DNA of 64,000 nucleotides, taken from the NCBI GenBank assembly GCA_920105625.2, contig OV050033.1:115839700-115903699 (forward strand), given 5' to 3'. The DNA is from Clusia tigrina (lineage: Eukaryota; Arthropoda; Insecta; Diptera; Clusiidae). The translations under genes and the position numbers were made by a program. The notes under the pieces were generated by a model that ran no database searches, was not told the origin of the DNA, and saw only the letters and a list, made by a program, of their open reading frames with translations. Shown in pieces: positions 52,780-64,000 of this stretch (the stretch's first letter is position 1; each line of letters begins with the position of its first letter).

Positions 52780-55599
52780 CAAAGTTTGCAACATACAAAT
52801 GCTTGTAACTTTTTTCTGGAGCGTCATAAAACCTTGTCAATTTAAGCTATCGCTCAAAGCTATGCTACCCTTGAGTCCCAAATCAAACACTGATAAAACT
52901 TCAAATGGCCCCAACTTCTATACGGTACTTGCTACACCTATCAGAGTTTGCAACACACAAATTCTTGTAACTTTTTACTGGAGCGTGATAAAACCTTAAA
53001 ATTTTGTAACAATAAAGTACTCGAGCCTCTTGTCAATTTAAACTATGGCTCAAAGCTATGCTACCCTTGAGTCCCAATTCAAACACTGATAAAACTTCAA
53101 ATGGCCCTAGCTTCTATTCGGTACGTCCTACACCTATCAAACTTTGCAACATACAAATGCTTGTAACTTTTTACTGGAGCGTCATAAAACCTTGAAATTT
53201 TGTAACAATAAAGTACTCGAGCCTCTTGTCAATTTAAGCTATCGCTCAAAGCTGAGCTACCCTTGAGTCCCAAATCAAACACTGATAAAACTTCAAATGG
53301 CCCTAACTTCTATAATGTACGTCCTACACCTATCAAAGTTTGCAACATACAAATGCTTGTAACTTTTTACTAAAGCGTCATAAACCTTGAAATTTTGTAA
53401 CAATAAAGTACTCGAGCCTCTTGTCAATTTAAGCTATCGCTCAAAGCTATGCTACCCTTGAGTCCCAAATCAAACACTGATAAAACTTCAAATGGCCCTA
53501 ACTTCTATACGATACGTCCTAAACCTATCAAAGTTTGCAACATACAAATGCTTCTAACTTTTTGCTGGAGCGTCATAAAACCTAGAAATTTTGTAATAAA
53601 AAGTACTCGAGCCTCTTGTCAATTTAAGCTATCGCTCAAAGCTATGCTACCCTTGAGTCCCAAATCAAACACTGATAAAACTTCATATGGCCTTAACTTC
53701 TATACGGTGCGTCCTATACCTATCAAAGTTTGAAACATACAAATGCTTGTAACTTTTTACTGGAGCGTCATAAAACCTTGAAATTTTGTAACAATAATGT
53801 ACTCGAGCCTCTTGTCAATTTAAGTTATCGCTCAAAGCAATGCTACCCTTGAGTCCCAAATCAAACACTGATAAAACTTCAAATGGCCCTAACTTCTATA
53901 CGGTACGTCCTACACCTATCAAAGTTTGCAACATACAAATGCTTGTAACTTTTTACTGGTGCATCATAAAACCTTGAAATTTTGTAACAATAAAGAACTC
54001 GAGCCCCTTGTCAATTTGAGTTATGCTACCCTTCAGTCCCAAACCAAACACTGATAAAACTTCAAATGGCCATTACTTCCATACGGTACGTCCTACACCA
54101 ATCAAAGTTTGCATCATACAAATGCTTGTAACTTTTTACTGGAGCGTCATAAAACCTTGAAATTTTGTAACAATAAACTACTCGAGCCTCTTGTCAATTT
54201 AAGCTATCGCTCAAAGCTATGCTACCCTTGAGTCCCAAATCAAAAACTGATAAAACTTCAAATGGCCCTAACTTCTATACGGTACGTGCTACACCTATCA
54301 AAGTTTGCAACATACAAATGCTTGTAACTTTTTACTGGAGCGTCATAAAACCTTAAAATTTTGTAACAATAAAGTACTCGAGCCTCTTGTCAATTTAAGC
54401 TATCGCTCAAAGCTATGCTACCCTTGAGTCCCAAATCAAACACTGATAAAACTTCAAATGGCCCTAACTTCTATACGGTATGTCCTACACCTATCAAAGT
54501 TTGCAACAAACAAATGCTTGTAACTTTTTACTGGAGCGTCATAAAACCTTGAAATTTTGTAACAATAAAGAACTCGAGCCCCTTGTCAATTTGAGTTATC
54601 GCTCAAAGCTATGCTACCCTTGAGTCCCAAAACAAACACTGATAAAACTTCAAATGGCCATTACTTCTATACGGTACGTCCTAAACCTTGAAATTTTGTA
54701 ACAATAAAGTAGTCGAGCCTCTTGTCAATTACAGCCATCGCTCAAAGCTATGCTACCCTTGAGTCCCAAATCAAACACTGATAAAACTTCATATGGCCCT
54801 AACTTCTATACGGTGCATCCTATACCTATCAATGTTTGCAACATACAAATACTTGTAACTTTTTACTGGAGCGTCATAAAACCTTGAAATTTTGTAACAA
54901 TAAAGAACTCGAGCCTCTTGTCAATTTAAGTTATCGCTCAAAGCTATGCTACCCTTGAGTCCCAAACCAAACACTGATAAAACTTCAAATGGGCATTATT
55001 TCTATACGGTACGTCCTACACCTATCAAAGTTTGCATCATACAAATGCTTGTAACTTTTTACTGGAGCGTCATAAAACCTTAAAATTTTGTAACAATAAA
55101 GTACTCGAGCCTCTTGTCAATTTAAGCTATCGCTCAAAGCTATGCTACCCTTGAGTCCCAAATCAAACACTGATAAAACTTCAAATGGCCCTAACTTCTA
55201 TACGGTACGTCCTACACCTATCAAAGTTTGCAACAAACAAATGCTTGTAACTTTTTACTGGAGCGTCATAAAACCTTGAAATTTTGTAACAATAAAGAAC
55301 TCGAGCCCCTTGTCAATTTGAGTTATGCTACCCTTCAGTCCCAAACCAAACACTGATAAAACTTCAAATGACCATTACTTCTATACGGTACGTCCTACAC
55401 CAATCAAAGTTTGCATCATACAAATGCTTGTAAGTTTTTACTGGAGCGTCATAAAACCTTAAAATTTTGTAACAATAACGTACTCGAGCCTCTTGTCAAT
55501 TTAAGCTATCGCTCAAAGTTATGCTACCCTTGAGTCCCAAATCAAACACTGATAAAACTTCAAATGACCCTAACTTCTATACGGTGCGTCCTACACCTA
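52780..55599 (+). repeat. 15-mer higher-order repeat, second type, copy 1 (2821 bp)
   Basis: TACGGTACTTGC at 52921 recurs at 55742. The unit contains 162-, 183- (twice) and 139-bp monomers and two 1-bp deletions (CATAAACC near 53385, AATAAAAAGT near 53595): 15 x 196 - 34 - 26 - 57 - 2 = 2821. Near 54590 a hybrid monomer reads CAATTTGAGTTATCGCTC, joining the left half of a 183-bp monomer to the right half of a full-length one. The composition differs from the 2820-bp unit upstream despite the similar length. Confidence 0.87.
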
Positions 55600-57165
55600 T
55601 CAAAGTTTGCAACATACAAATGCTTGTAACTTTTTTCTGGAGCGTCATAAAACCTTGTCAATTTAAGCTATCGCTCAAAGCTATGCTACCCTTGAGTCCC
55701 AAATCAAACACTGATAAAACTTCAAATGGCCCCAACTTCTATACGGTACTTGCTACACCTATCAGAGTTTGCAACACACAAATTCTTGTAACTTTTTACT
55801 GGAGCGTGATAAAACCTTAAAATTTTGTAACAATAAAGTACTCGAGCCTCTTGTCAATTTAAACTATGGCTCAAAGCTATGCTACCCTTGAGTCCCAAAT
55901 CAAACACTGATAAAACTTCAAATGGCCCTAGCTTCTATTCGGTACGTCCTACACCTATCAAACTTTGCAACATACAAATGCTTGTAAATTTTTACTGGAG
56001 CGTCATAAAACCTTGAAATTTTGTAACAATAAAGTACTCGAGCCTCTTGTCAATTTAAGCTATCGCTCAAAGCTGAGCTACCCTTGAGTCCCAAATCAAA
56101 CACTGATAAAACTTCAAATGGCCCTAACTTCTATAATGTACGTCCTACACCTATCAAAGTTTGCAACATACAAATGCTTGTAACTTTTTACTAAAGCGTC
56201 ATAAACCTTGAAATTTTGTAACAATAAAGTACTCGAGCCTCTTGTCAATTTAAGCTATCGCTCAAAGCTATGCTACCCTTGAGTCCCAAATCAAACACTG
56301 ATAAAACTTCAAATGGCCCTAACTTCTATACGATACGTCCTAAACCTATCAAAGTTTGCAACATACAAATGCTTCTAACTTTTTGCTGGAGCGTCATAAA
56401 ACCTTGAAATTTTGTAACAAAAAGTACTCGAGCCTCTTGTCAATTTAAGCTATCGCTCAAAGCTATGCTACCCTTGAGTCCCAAATCAAACACTGATAAA
56501 ACTTCATATGGCCTTAACTTCTATACCGTGCGTCCTATACCTATCAAAGTTTGAAACATACAAATGCTTGTAACTTTTTACTGGAGCGTCATAAAACCTT
56601 GAAATTTTGTAACAATAATGTACTCGAGCCTCTTGTCAATTTAAGTTATCGCTCAAAGCAATGCTACCCTTGAGTCCCAAATCAAACACTGATAAAACTT
56701 CAAATGGCCCTAACTTCTATACGGTACGTCCTACACCTATCAAAGTTTGCAACATACAAATGCTTGTAACTTTTTACTGGTGCATCATAAAACCTTGAAA
56801 TTTTGTAACAATAAAGAACTCGAGCCCCTTGTCAATTTGAGTTATGCTACCCTTCAGTCCCAAACCAAACACTGATAAAACTTCAAATGGCCATTACTTC
56901 TATACGGTACGTCCTACACCAATCAAAGTTTGCATCATACAAATGCTTGTAACTTTTTACTGGAGCGTCATAAAACCTTGAAATTTTGTAACAATAAACT
57001 ACTCGAGCCTCTTGTCAATTTAAGCTATCGCTCAAAGCTATGCTACCCTTGAGTCCCAAATCAAAAACTGATAAAACTTCAAATGGCCCTAACTTCTATA
57101 CGGTACGTGCTACACCTATCAAAGTTTGCAACATACAAATGCTTGTAACTTTTTACTGGAGCGTC
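55600..57165 (+). repeat. 15-mer higher-order repeat, second type, partial copy 2
   Basis: Matches 52780-54345 at 2821 bp until about 57165, where GTCATAAACCTTG here faces GTCATAAAACCTTA. The first copy has private changes CCTAGAAATTTTG and ACTTCCATACGG that are absent here. Confidence 0.85.
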
Positions 57166-59318
57166 ATAAACCTTGAAATTTTGTAACAATAAAGTACTCG
57201 AGCCTCTTGTCAATTTAAGCTATCGCTCAAAGCTATGCTACCCTTGAGTCCCAAATCAAACACTGATAAAACTTCAAACGGCCCTAACTATTATACGGTA
57301 TGTCCTACACCTATCAAAGTGTGCAACATACAAATGCTTGTAACTTTTTACTGGAGCGTCATAAAACCTGGAAATTTTGTAACAATAAAGAACTCGAGCC
57401 TCTTGTCAATTTAACTTATCGCTCAAAGCTATGCTACCCTTGAGTCCCAAAACAAACACTGATAAAACTTCAAATGGCCATTACTTCTATACGGTGCATC
57501 CTATACCTATCAATGTTTGCAACATACAAATACTTGTAACTTTTTACTGGAGCGTCATAAAACCTTGAAATTTTGTAACAATAAAGAACTCGAGCCTCTT
57601 GTCAATTTAAGTTATCGCTCAAAGCTATGCTACCCTTGAGTCCCAAACCAAACACTGATAAAACTTCAAATGGCCATTATTTCTATACGGTACGTCCTAC
57701 ACCTATCAAAGTTTGCATCATACAAATGCTTGTAACTTTTTACTGGAGCGTCATAAAACCTTAAAATTTTGTAACAATAAAGTACTCGAGCCTCTTGTCA
57801 ATTTAAGCTATCGCTCAAAGCTATGCTACCCTTGAGTCCCAAATCAAACACTGATAAAACTTCAAATGGCCCTAACTTCTATACGGTATGTCCTACACCT
57901 ATCAAAGTTTGCAACAAACAAATGCTTGTAACTTTTTACTGGAGCGTCATAAAACCTTGAAATTTTGTAACAATAAAGAACTCGAGCCCCTTGTCAATTT
58001 GAGTTATGCTACCCTTCAGTCCCAAACCAAACACTGATAAAACTTCAAATGGCCCTAACTTCTATACGGTGCGTCCTATACCTATCAAAGTTTGAAACAT
58101 ACAAATGCTTGTAACTTTTTACTGGAGCGTCATAAAACCTTGAAATTTTTTAACAATAAAGTACTCGAGCCTCTTGTCAATTTAAGCTATCGCTCAAAGC
58201 TGAGCTACCCTTGAGACCCAAATCAAACACTGATAAAACTTCAAATGGCCCTAACATCTATACGGTACATCCTACACCTATCAAAGTTTGCAACATACAA
58301 ATGCTTGTAACTTTTTACTGGAGCGTCATAAAACCTTGAAATTTTGTAACAATAAAGTACTCGAGCCTCTTGTCAATTTAAGCTATCGCTCAAAGCTATG
58401 CTACCCTTGAGTCCCAAATCAAAAACTGATAAAACTTCAAATGGCCCTAACTTCTATACGGCACGTGCTACACCTATCAAAGTTTGCAACATACAAATGC
58501 TTGTAACTTTTTACTGGAGCGTCATAAACCTTGAAATTTTGTAACAATAAAGTACTCGAGCCTCTTGTCAATTTAAGCTATCGCTCAAAGCTATGCTACC
58601 CTTGAGTCCCAAATCAAACACTGATAAAACTTCAAACGGCCCTAACTACTATACGGTACGTCCTACACCTATCAAAGTGTGCAACATACAAATGCTTGTA
58701 ACTTTTTACTGGAGCGTCATAAAACCTGGAAATTTTGTAACAATAAAGAACTCGAGCCAATTGTCAATTTAAGCTATCGCTCAAAGCTATGCTACCCTTG
58801 AGTCCCAAAACAAACACTGATAAAACTTCAAATGGCCATTACTTCTATACGGTACGTCCTAAACCTTGAAATTTTGTAACAATAAAGCAGTCGAGCCTCT
58901 TGTCAATTACAGGTATCGCTCAAAGCTATGCTACCCTTGAGTCCGAAATCAAACACTGATAAAACTTTATATGGCCCTAACTTCTATACGGTGCATCCTA
59001 TACCTATCAATGTTTGCAACATACAAATACTTGTAACTTTTTACTGGAGCGTCATAAAACCTTGAAATTTTGTAACAATAAAGAACTCGAGCCTCTTGTC
59101 AATTTAAGTTATCGCTCAAAGCTATGCTACCCTTGAGTCCCAAACCAAACACTGATAAAACTTCAAATGGCCATTATTTCTATACGGTACGTCCTACACC
59201 TATCAAAGTTTGCATCATACAAATGCTTGTAACTTTTTACTGGAGCGTCATAAAACCTTAAAATTTTGTAACAATAAAGGACTCGAGCCTCTTGTCAATT
59301 TAAGCTATCGCTCAAAGC
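56660..59318 (+). repeat. 14-mer higher-order repeat, copy 1 (2659 bp)
   Basis: GGTGCATCATAA near 56780 recurs near 59439. The length equals 14 x 196 - 57 - 26 - 2, from one 139-bp, two 183-bp and two 195-bp monomers. Its first 500 bp overlap the end of the preceding 2821-bp repeat, showing that two amplification events used the same monomers. The part 58778-59410 also matches 54600-55230 at an offset of 4178 bp. Confidence 0.85.
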
Positions 59319-60544
59319 TATGCTACCCTTGAGTCCCAAATCAAACACTGATAAAACTTCAAATGGCCCTAACTTCTATACGGTACGTCCTACACCTATC
59401 AAAGTTTGCAACATACAAATGCTTGTAACTTTTTACTGGTGCATCATAAAACCTTGAAATTTTGTAACAATAAAGAACTCGAGCCCCTTGTCAATTTGAG
59501 TTATGCTACCCTTCAGTCCCAAACCAAACACTGATAAAACTTCAAATGGCCATTACTTCTATACGGTACGTCCTACACCAATCAAAGTTTGCATCATACA
59601 AATGCTTGTAACTTTTTACTGGAGCGTCATAAAACCTTGAAATTTTGTAACAATAAACTACTCAAGCCTCTTGTCAATTTAAGCTATCGCTCAAAGCTAT
59701 GCTACCCTTGAGTCCCAAATCAAAAACTGATAAAACTTCAAATGGCCCTAACTTCTATACGGTACGTGCTACACCTATCAAAGTTTGCAACATACAAATG
59801 CTTGTAACTTTTTACTGGAGCGTCATAAACCTTGATATTTTGTAACAATAAAGTACTCGAGCCTCTTGTCAATTTAAGCTATCGCTCAAAGCTATGCTAC
59901 CCTTGAGTCCCAAATCAAACACTGATAAAACTTCAAACGGCCCTAACTACTATACGGTACGTCCTACACCTATCAAAGTGTGCAACATACAAATGCTTGT
60001 AACTTTTTACTGGAGCGTCATAAAACCTGGAAATTTTGTAACAATAAAGAACTCGAGCCTCTTGTCAATTTAACTTATCGCTCAAAGCTATGCTACCCTT
60101 GAGTCCCAAAACAAACACTGATAAAACTTCAAATGGCCATTACTTCTATACGGTGCATCCTATACCTATCAATGTTTGCAACATACAAATACTTGTAACT
60201 TTTTACTGGAGCGTCATAAAACCTTGAAATTTTGTAACAATAAAGAACTCGAGCCTCTTGTCAATTTAAGTTATCGCTCAAAGCTATGCTACCCTTGAGT
60301 CCCAAACCAAACACTGATAAAACTTCAAATGGCCATTATTTCTATACGGTACGTCCTACACCTATCAAAGTTTGCATCATACAAATGCTTGTAACTTTTT
60401 ACTGGAGCGTCATAAAACCTTAAAATTTTGTAACAATAAAGTACTCGAGCCTCTTGTCAATTTAAGCTATCGCTCAAAGCTATGCTACCCTTGAGTCCCA
60501 AATCAAACACTGATAAAACTTCAAATGGCCCTAACTTCTATACG
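59319..60544 (+). repeat. 14-mer higher-order repeat, partial copy 2
   Basis: Follows the preceding unit until about 60544, where GGTATGTCC is replaced by ATACGATACGTCC. A lost restriction palindrome (CTCAAG for CTCGAG) near 59663 and TTGATATTTTG near 59833 are private. Confidence 0.85.
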
Positions 60545-61777
60545 ATACGTCCTAAACCTATCAAAGTTTGCAACATACAAATGCTTTTAACTTTTTACTG
60601 GAGCGTCATAAAACCTTGAAATTTTGTAACAATAAAGTACTCGAGCCTCTTGTCAATTTAAGCTATCGCTCAAAGCTATGCTACCCTTGAGTCCCAAATC
60701 AAACACTGATAAAACTTCAAATGGCCTAACTTCTATACGATACGTCCTAAACCTATCAAAGTTTGCAACATACAAATGCTTTTAACTTTTTACTGGAGCG
60801 TCATAAAACCTTGAAATTTTGTAACAATAAAGTACTCGAGCCTCTTGTCAATTTAAGCTATCGCTCAAAGCTATGCTACCCTTGAGTCCCAAATCAAAAA
60901 CTGATAAAACTTCAAATGGCCCTAACTTCTATACGGTACGTGCTACACCTATCAAAGTTTGCAACATACAAATGCTTGTAACTTTTTACTGGAGCGTCAT
61001 AAACCTTGAAATTTTGTAACAATAAAGTACTCGACCCTCTTGTCAATTTAAGCTATCGCTCAAAGCTATGCTACCCTTGAGTCCCAAATCAAACACTGAT
61101 AAAACTTCAAACGGCCCTAACTACTATACGGTACGTCCTACACCTATCAAAGTGTGCAACATACAAATGCTTGTAACTTTTTACTGGAGCGTCATAAAAC
61201 CTGGAAATTTTGTAACAATAAAGAACTCGAGCCTCTTGTCAATTTAAGCTATCGCTCAAAGCTATGCTACCCTTGAGTCCCAAAACAAACACTGATAAAA
61301 CTTCAAATGGCCATTACTTCTATACGGTACGTCCTAAACCTTGAAATTTTGTAACAATAAAGTAGTCGAGCCTCTTGTCAATTACAGGTATCGCTCAAAG
61401 CTATGCTACCCTTGAGTCCCAAATCAAACACTGATAAAACTTCATATGGCCCTAACTTCTATACGGTGCATCCTACACCTATCAAACTTTGCAACATACA
61501 AATGCTTGTAACTTTTTACTGGAGCGTCATAAAACCTTGAAATTTTGTAACAATAAAGTACTCGAGCCTCTTGTCAATTTAAGCTATCGCTCAAAGCTAT
61601 GCTAACCTTGAGTCCCAAATCAAACACTGATAAAACTTCAAATGGCCCTAACTTCTATACGATACGTCCTAAACCTATCAAAGTTTGCAACATACAAATG
61701 CTTTTAACTTTTTACTGGAGCGTCATAAAACCTTGAAATTTTGTAACAAAAAGTACTCGAGCCTCTTGTCAATTTAA
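60545..61777 (+). repeat. Satellite monomers with local single-monomer duplications
   Basis: Monomers carrying ATACGATACGTCCTAAACC and ATGCTTTTAAC occur near 60540, 60736 and 61658; the first two are adjacent and nearly identical apart from a 1-bp deletion (ATGGCCTAAC near 60721). A 139-bp copy lies near 61337, followed by GTCAATTACAGG. There is nothing but satellite here. Confidence 0.8.
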
Positions 61778-62504
61778 GCTATCGCTCAAAGCTATGCTAC
61801 CCTTGAGTCCCAAATCAAACACTGATAAAACTTCATATGGCCTTAACTTCTATACGGTGCGTCCTATACCTATCAAAGTTTGAAACATACAAATGCTTGT
61901 AACTTTTTACTGGACCGTCATAAAACCTTGAAATTTTGTAACAATAATGTACTCGAGCCTCTTGTCAATTTAAGCTATCGCTCAAAGCTATGCTACCCTT
62001 GAGTCCCAAATCAAACACTGATAAAACTTCAAATGGCCCTAACTTCCATACGGTACGTCCTACACCTATCAAAGTTTGCAACATACAAATGCTTGTAACT
62101 TTTTACTGGTGCATCATAAAACCTTGAAATTTTGTAACAATAAAGAACTCGAGCCTCTTGTCAATTTAAGCTATCGCTCAAAGCTATGCTACCCTTGATT
62201 CCCAAATCAAACACTGATAAAACTTCAAACGGCCCTAACTACTATACGGTACGTCCTACACCTATCAAAGTGTGCAACATACAAATGCTTGTAACTTTTT
62301 ACTGGAGCGTCATAAAACCTGGTAATTTTGTAACAATAAAGAACTCGAGCCTCTTGTCAATTTAAGCTATCGCTCAAAGCTATGCTACCCTTGAGTCCCA
62401 AAACAAACACTGATAAAACTTCAAATGGCCATTACTTCTATACGGTACGTCCTAAACCTTGAAATTTTGTAACAATAAAGTAGTCGAGTCTCTTGTCAAT
62501 TACA
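61778..62504 (+). repeat. 4-mer higher-order repeat, copy 1 (727 bp)
   Basis: CTTCATATGGCC at 61831 recurs at 62558, and the private variant ACTGGACCGTC occurs in both. The length equals 3 x 196 + 139. This is the shortest higher-order unit in the window. Confidence 0.88.
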
Positions 62505-62897
62505 GGTATCGCTCAAAGCTATGCTACCCTTGAGTCCCAAATCAAACACTGATAAAACTTCATATGGCCTTAACTTCTATACGGTGCGTCCTATACCTAT
62601 CAAAGTTTGAAACATACAAATGCTTGTAACTTTTTACTGGACCGTCATAAAACCTTGAAATTTTGTAACAATAATGTACTCGAGCCTCTTGTCAATTTAA
62701 GCTATCGCTCAAAGCTATGCTACCCTTGAGTCCCAAATCAAACACTGATAAAACTTCAAATGGCCCTAACTTCCATACGGTACGTCCTACACCTATCAAA
62801 GTTTGCAACATACAAATGCTTGTAACTTTTTACTGGTGCATCATAAAACCTTGAAATTTTGTAACAATAAAGAACTCGAGCCTCTTGTCAATTTAAG
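62505..62897 (+). repeat. 4-mer higher-order repeat, partial copy 2
   Basis: The first two monomers of the 727-bp unit. Agreement ends where AAGTTATCGC here faces AAGCTATCGC near 62170. Confidence 0.86.
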
Positions 62898-64000
62898 TTA
62901 TCGCTCAAAGCTATGCTACCCTTGAGTCCCAAACCAAACACTGATAAAACTTCAAATGGCCATTATTTCTATACGGTACGTCCTACACCTATCAAAGTTT
63001 GCATCATACAAATGCTTGTAACTTTTTACTGGAGCGTCATAAAACCTTAAAATTTTGTAACAATAAAGTACTCGAGCCTCTTGTCAATTTAAGCTATCGC
63101 TCAAAGCTATGCTACCCTTGAGTCCCAAATCAAACACTGATAAAACTTCAAATGGCCCTAACTTCTATACGGTACGTCCTACACCTATCAAAGTTTGCAA
63201 CAAACAAATGCTTGTAACTTTTTACTGGAGCGTCATAAAACCTTGAAATTTTGTAACAATAAAGAACTCGAGCCCCTTGTCAATTTGAGTTATGCTACCC
63301 TTCAGTCCCAAACCAAACACTGATAAAACTCCAAATGACCACTACTTCTATACGGTACGTCCTACACCAATCAAAGTTTGCATCATACAAATGCTTGTAA
63401 GTTTTTACTGGAGCGTCATAAAACCTTAAAATTTTGTAACAATAAAGTACTCGAGCCTCTTGTCAATTTAAGCTATCGCTCAAAGTTATGCTACCCTTGA
63501 GTCCCAAATCAAACACTGATAAAACTTCAAATGGCCCTAACTTCTATACGGTACGTCCTACACCTATCAAAGTTTGCAACATACAAATGCTTGTAACTTT
63601 TTTCTGGAGCGTCATAAAACCTTGTCAATTTAAGCTATCGCTCAAAACTATGCTACCCTTGAGTCCCAAATCAAACACTGATAAAACTTCAAATGGCCCT
63701 AACTTCTATACGGTGCGTCCTACACCTATCAACGTTTGCAACATACAAATTCTTGTAACTTTTTACTGGAGCGTGATAAAACCTTAAAATTTTGTAACAA
63801 TAAAGTACTCAAGCCTCTTGTCAATTTAAAATATGGCTCAAAGCTATGCTACCCTTGAGTCCCAAATCAAACACTGATAAAACTTCAAATGGTCCTAACT
63901 TCTATTCGGTACGTCCTACACCTATCAAACTTTGCAACATACAAATGCTTGTAACTTTTTACTGGAGCCTCATAAAACCTTGAAATTTTGTAACAATAAA
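62898..64000 (+). repeat. Satellite monomers running off the window end
   Basis: Contains a 183-bp copy (63286), a 162-bp copy (63625) and the usual followers of the latter: AATTCTTG with GCGTGATAAAACC, then AATATGGC and TATTCGG. The order resembles the 7-mer at 19.8-24.4 kb, which suggests a related unit begins here. The last base falls inside a monomer, so the array continues beyond the window. Confidence 0.85.

Larger units (their letters stand above)
1..64000 (+). repeat. 196-bp satellite DNA array filling the window
   Basis: A single tandem repeat covers every base. Taking the conserved word CTTCTATACGG as monomer base 1, successive starts at 336, 532 and 728 are exactly 196 bp apart, and this spacing persists to the end. 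All copies I inspected run in the same direction; I saw no inverted monomer, no unrelated insertion and no stretch longer than a few bases that fails to fit the repeat. About 335 monomers are expected after allowing for shortened copies. The length is close to a nucleosome repeat, as in many centromeric and heterochromatic satellites, but location and function are inference. No gene is present. The family is not one I recognise, so the host is left as an unidentified eukaryote. Confidence 0.98.

Noticed and set aside
1..64000. CRISPR array
   Set aside because: The period is 196 bp and the whole period is conserved. There are no short repeats separated by unique spacers.
1..64000. Poly(A) signal AATAAA in nearly every monomer, taken as evidence of transcription units
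   Set aside because: CAATAAAG is simply part of the A/T-rich consensus. No promoter or gene structure accompanies it, so calling transcripts would be speculation.
1..64000. CENP-B box or other known centromere protein site
   Set aside because: I looked for the TTCG-four-A-two-CGGG pattern on both strands of the consensus and did not find it, so a centromeric role cannot be argued from a known motif.
1..64000. Telomere repeats, ribosomal DNA spacer, transposon ends or tRNA genes inside the array
   Set aside because: No short telomere-type repeat, rRNA-like block, terminal inverted repeat, target duplication or cloverleaf sequence was seen; all bases fit the satellite monomer.

Overview
The whole 64 kb window is one uninterrupted satellite DNA array. 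A 196-bp monomer (about 37% GC when I count the consensus by hand) is repeated head to tail in one orientation from the first base to the last, roughly 335 times. The window begins and ends inside monomers, so neither array edge is visible. I see no protein-coding gene, tRNA, rRNA, transposon, CRISPR array or unique-sequence island. This size and organisation is typical of eukaryotic heterochromatin (centromeric, pericentromeric, subtelomeric or chromosome-knob DNA). I cannot name the species, or choose confidently between plant and animal, from this sequence.

Most monomers are 196 bp. Three recurrent shortened classes occur: 183 bp (13-bp deletion), 162 bp (34-bp deletion) and 139 bp (57-bp deletion). 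Each deletion lies between short direct repeats inside the monomer, and each is tied to its own set of neighbouring single-base markers. Together with recurrent 1-bp deletions they act as a bar code that exposes higher-order repeats (HORs). HOR lengths can be rebuilt exactly by summing monomer classes.

Layout by region: 232-6399 is a 17-mer HOR (3279 bp) followed by a second copy lacking two monomers, with a short third piece to about 7160. 7161-10149 is mixed monomers. 10150-12146 is a 7-mer HOR (1301 bp) plus a partial copy. 12687-15708 is an apparently exact tandem duplication of an 8-mer (1511 bp). 15709-18494 is a mosaic. 18495-24448 is a 7-mer/6-mer HOR (1324/1128 bp). 24860-27460 is an 8-mer of about 1566 bp plus a partial copy. 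27390-30861 is a 9-mer (1693 bp) twice. 31241-37831 is a 10-mer/8-mer series (1900, 1900, 1508 bp and a partial). 37832-43750 is a 15-mer (2820 bp) twice and a bit. 46250-52775 is a long-range second copy of the 34.4-45.3 kb region with fewer internal units. 52780-57165 is a 15-mer (2821 bp) pair. 56660-60544 is a 14-mer (2659 bp) pair. 61778-62897 is a 4-mer (727 bp) pair. The rest is unphased monomers.

Nothing here acts as a set of genes. The story is of repeat turnover: unequal exchange, slippage deletion, gene conversion and local amplification acting on blocks of 4 to 17 monomers. The open reading frames of up to 99 codons are by-products of the repeat, mostly created where the 34-bp deletion removes a stop codon. 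They should not be annotated as genes.
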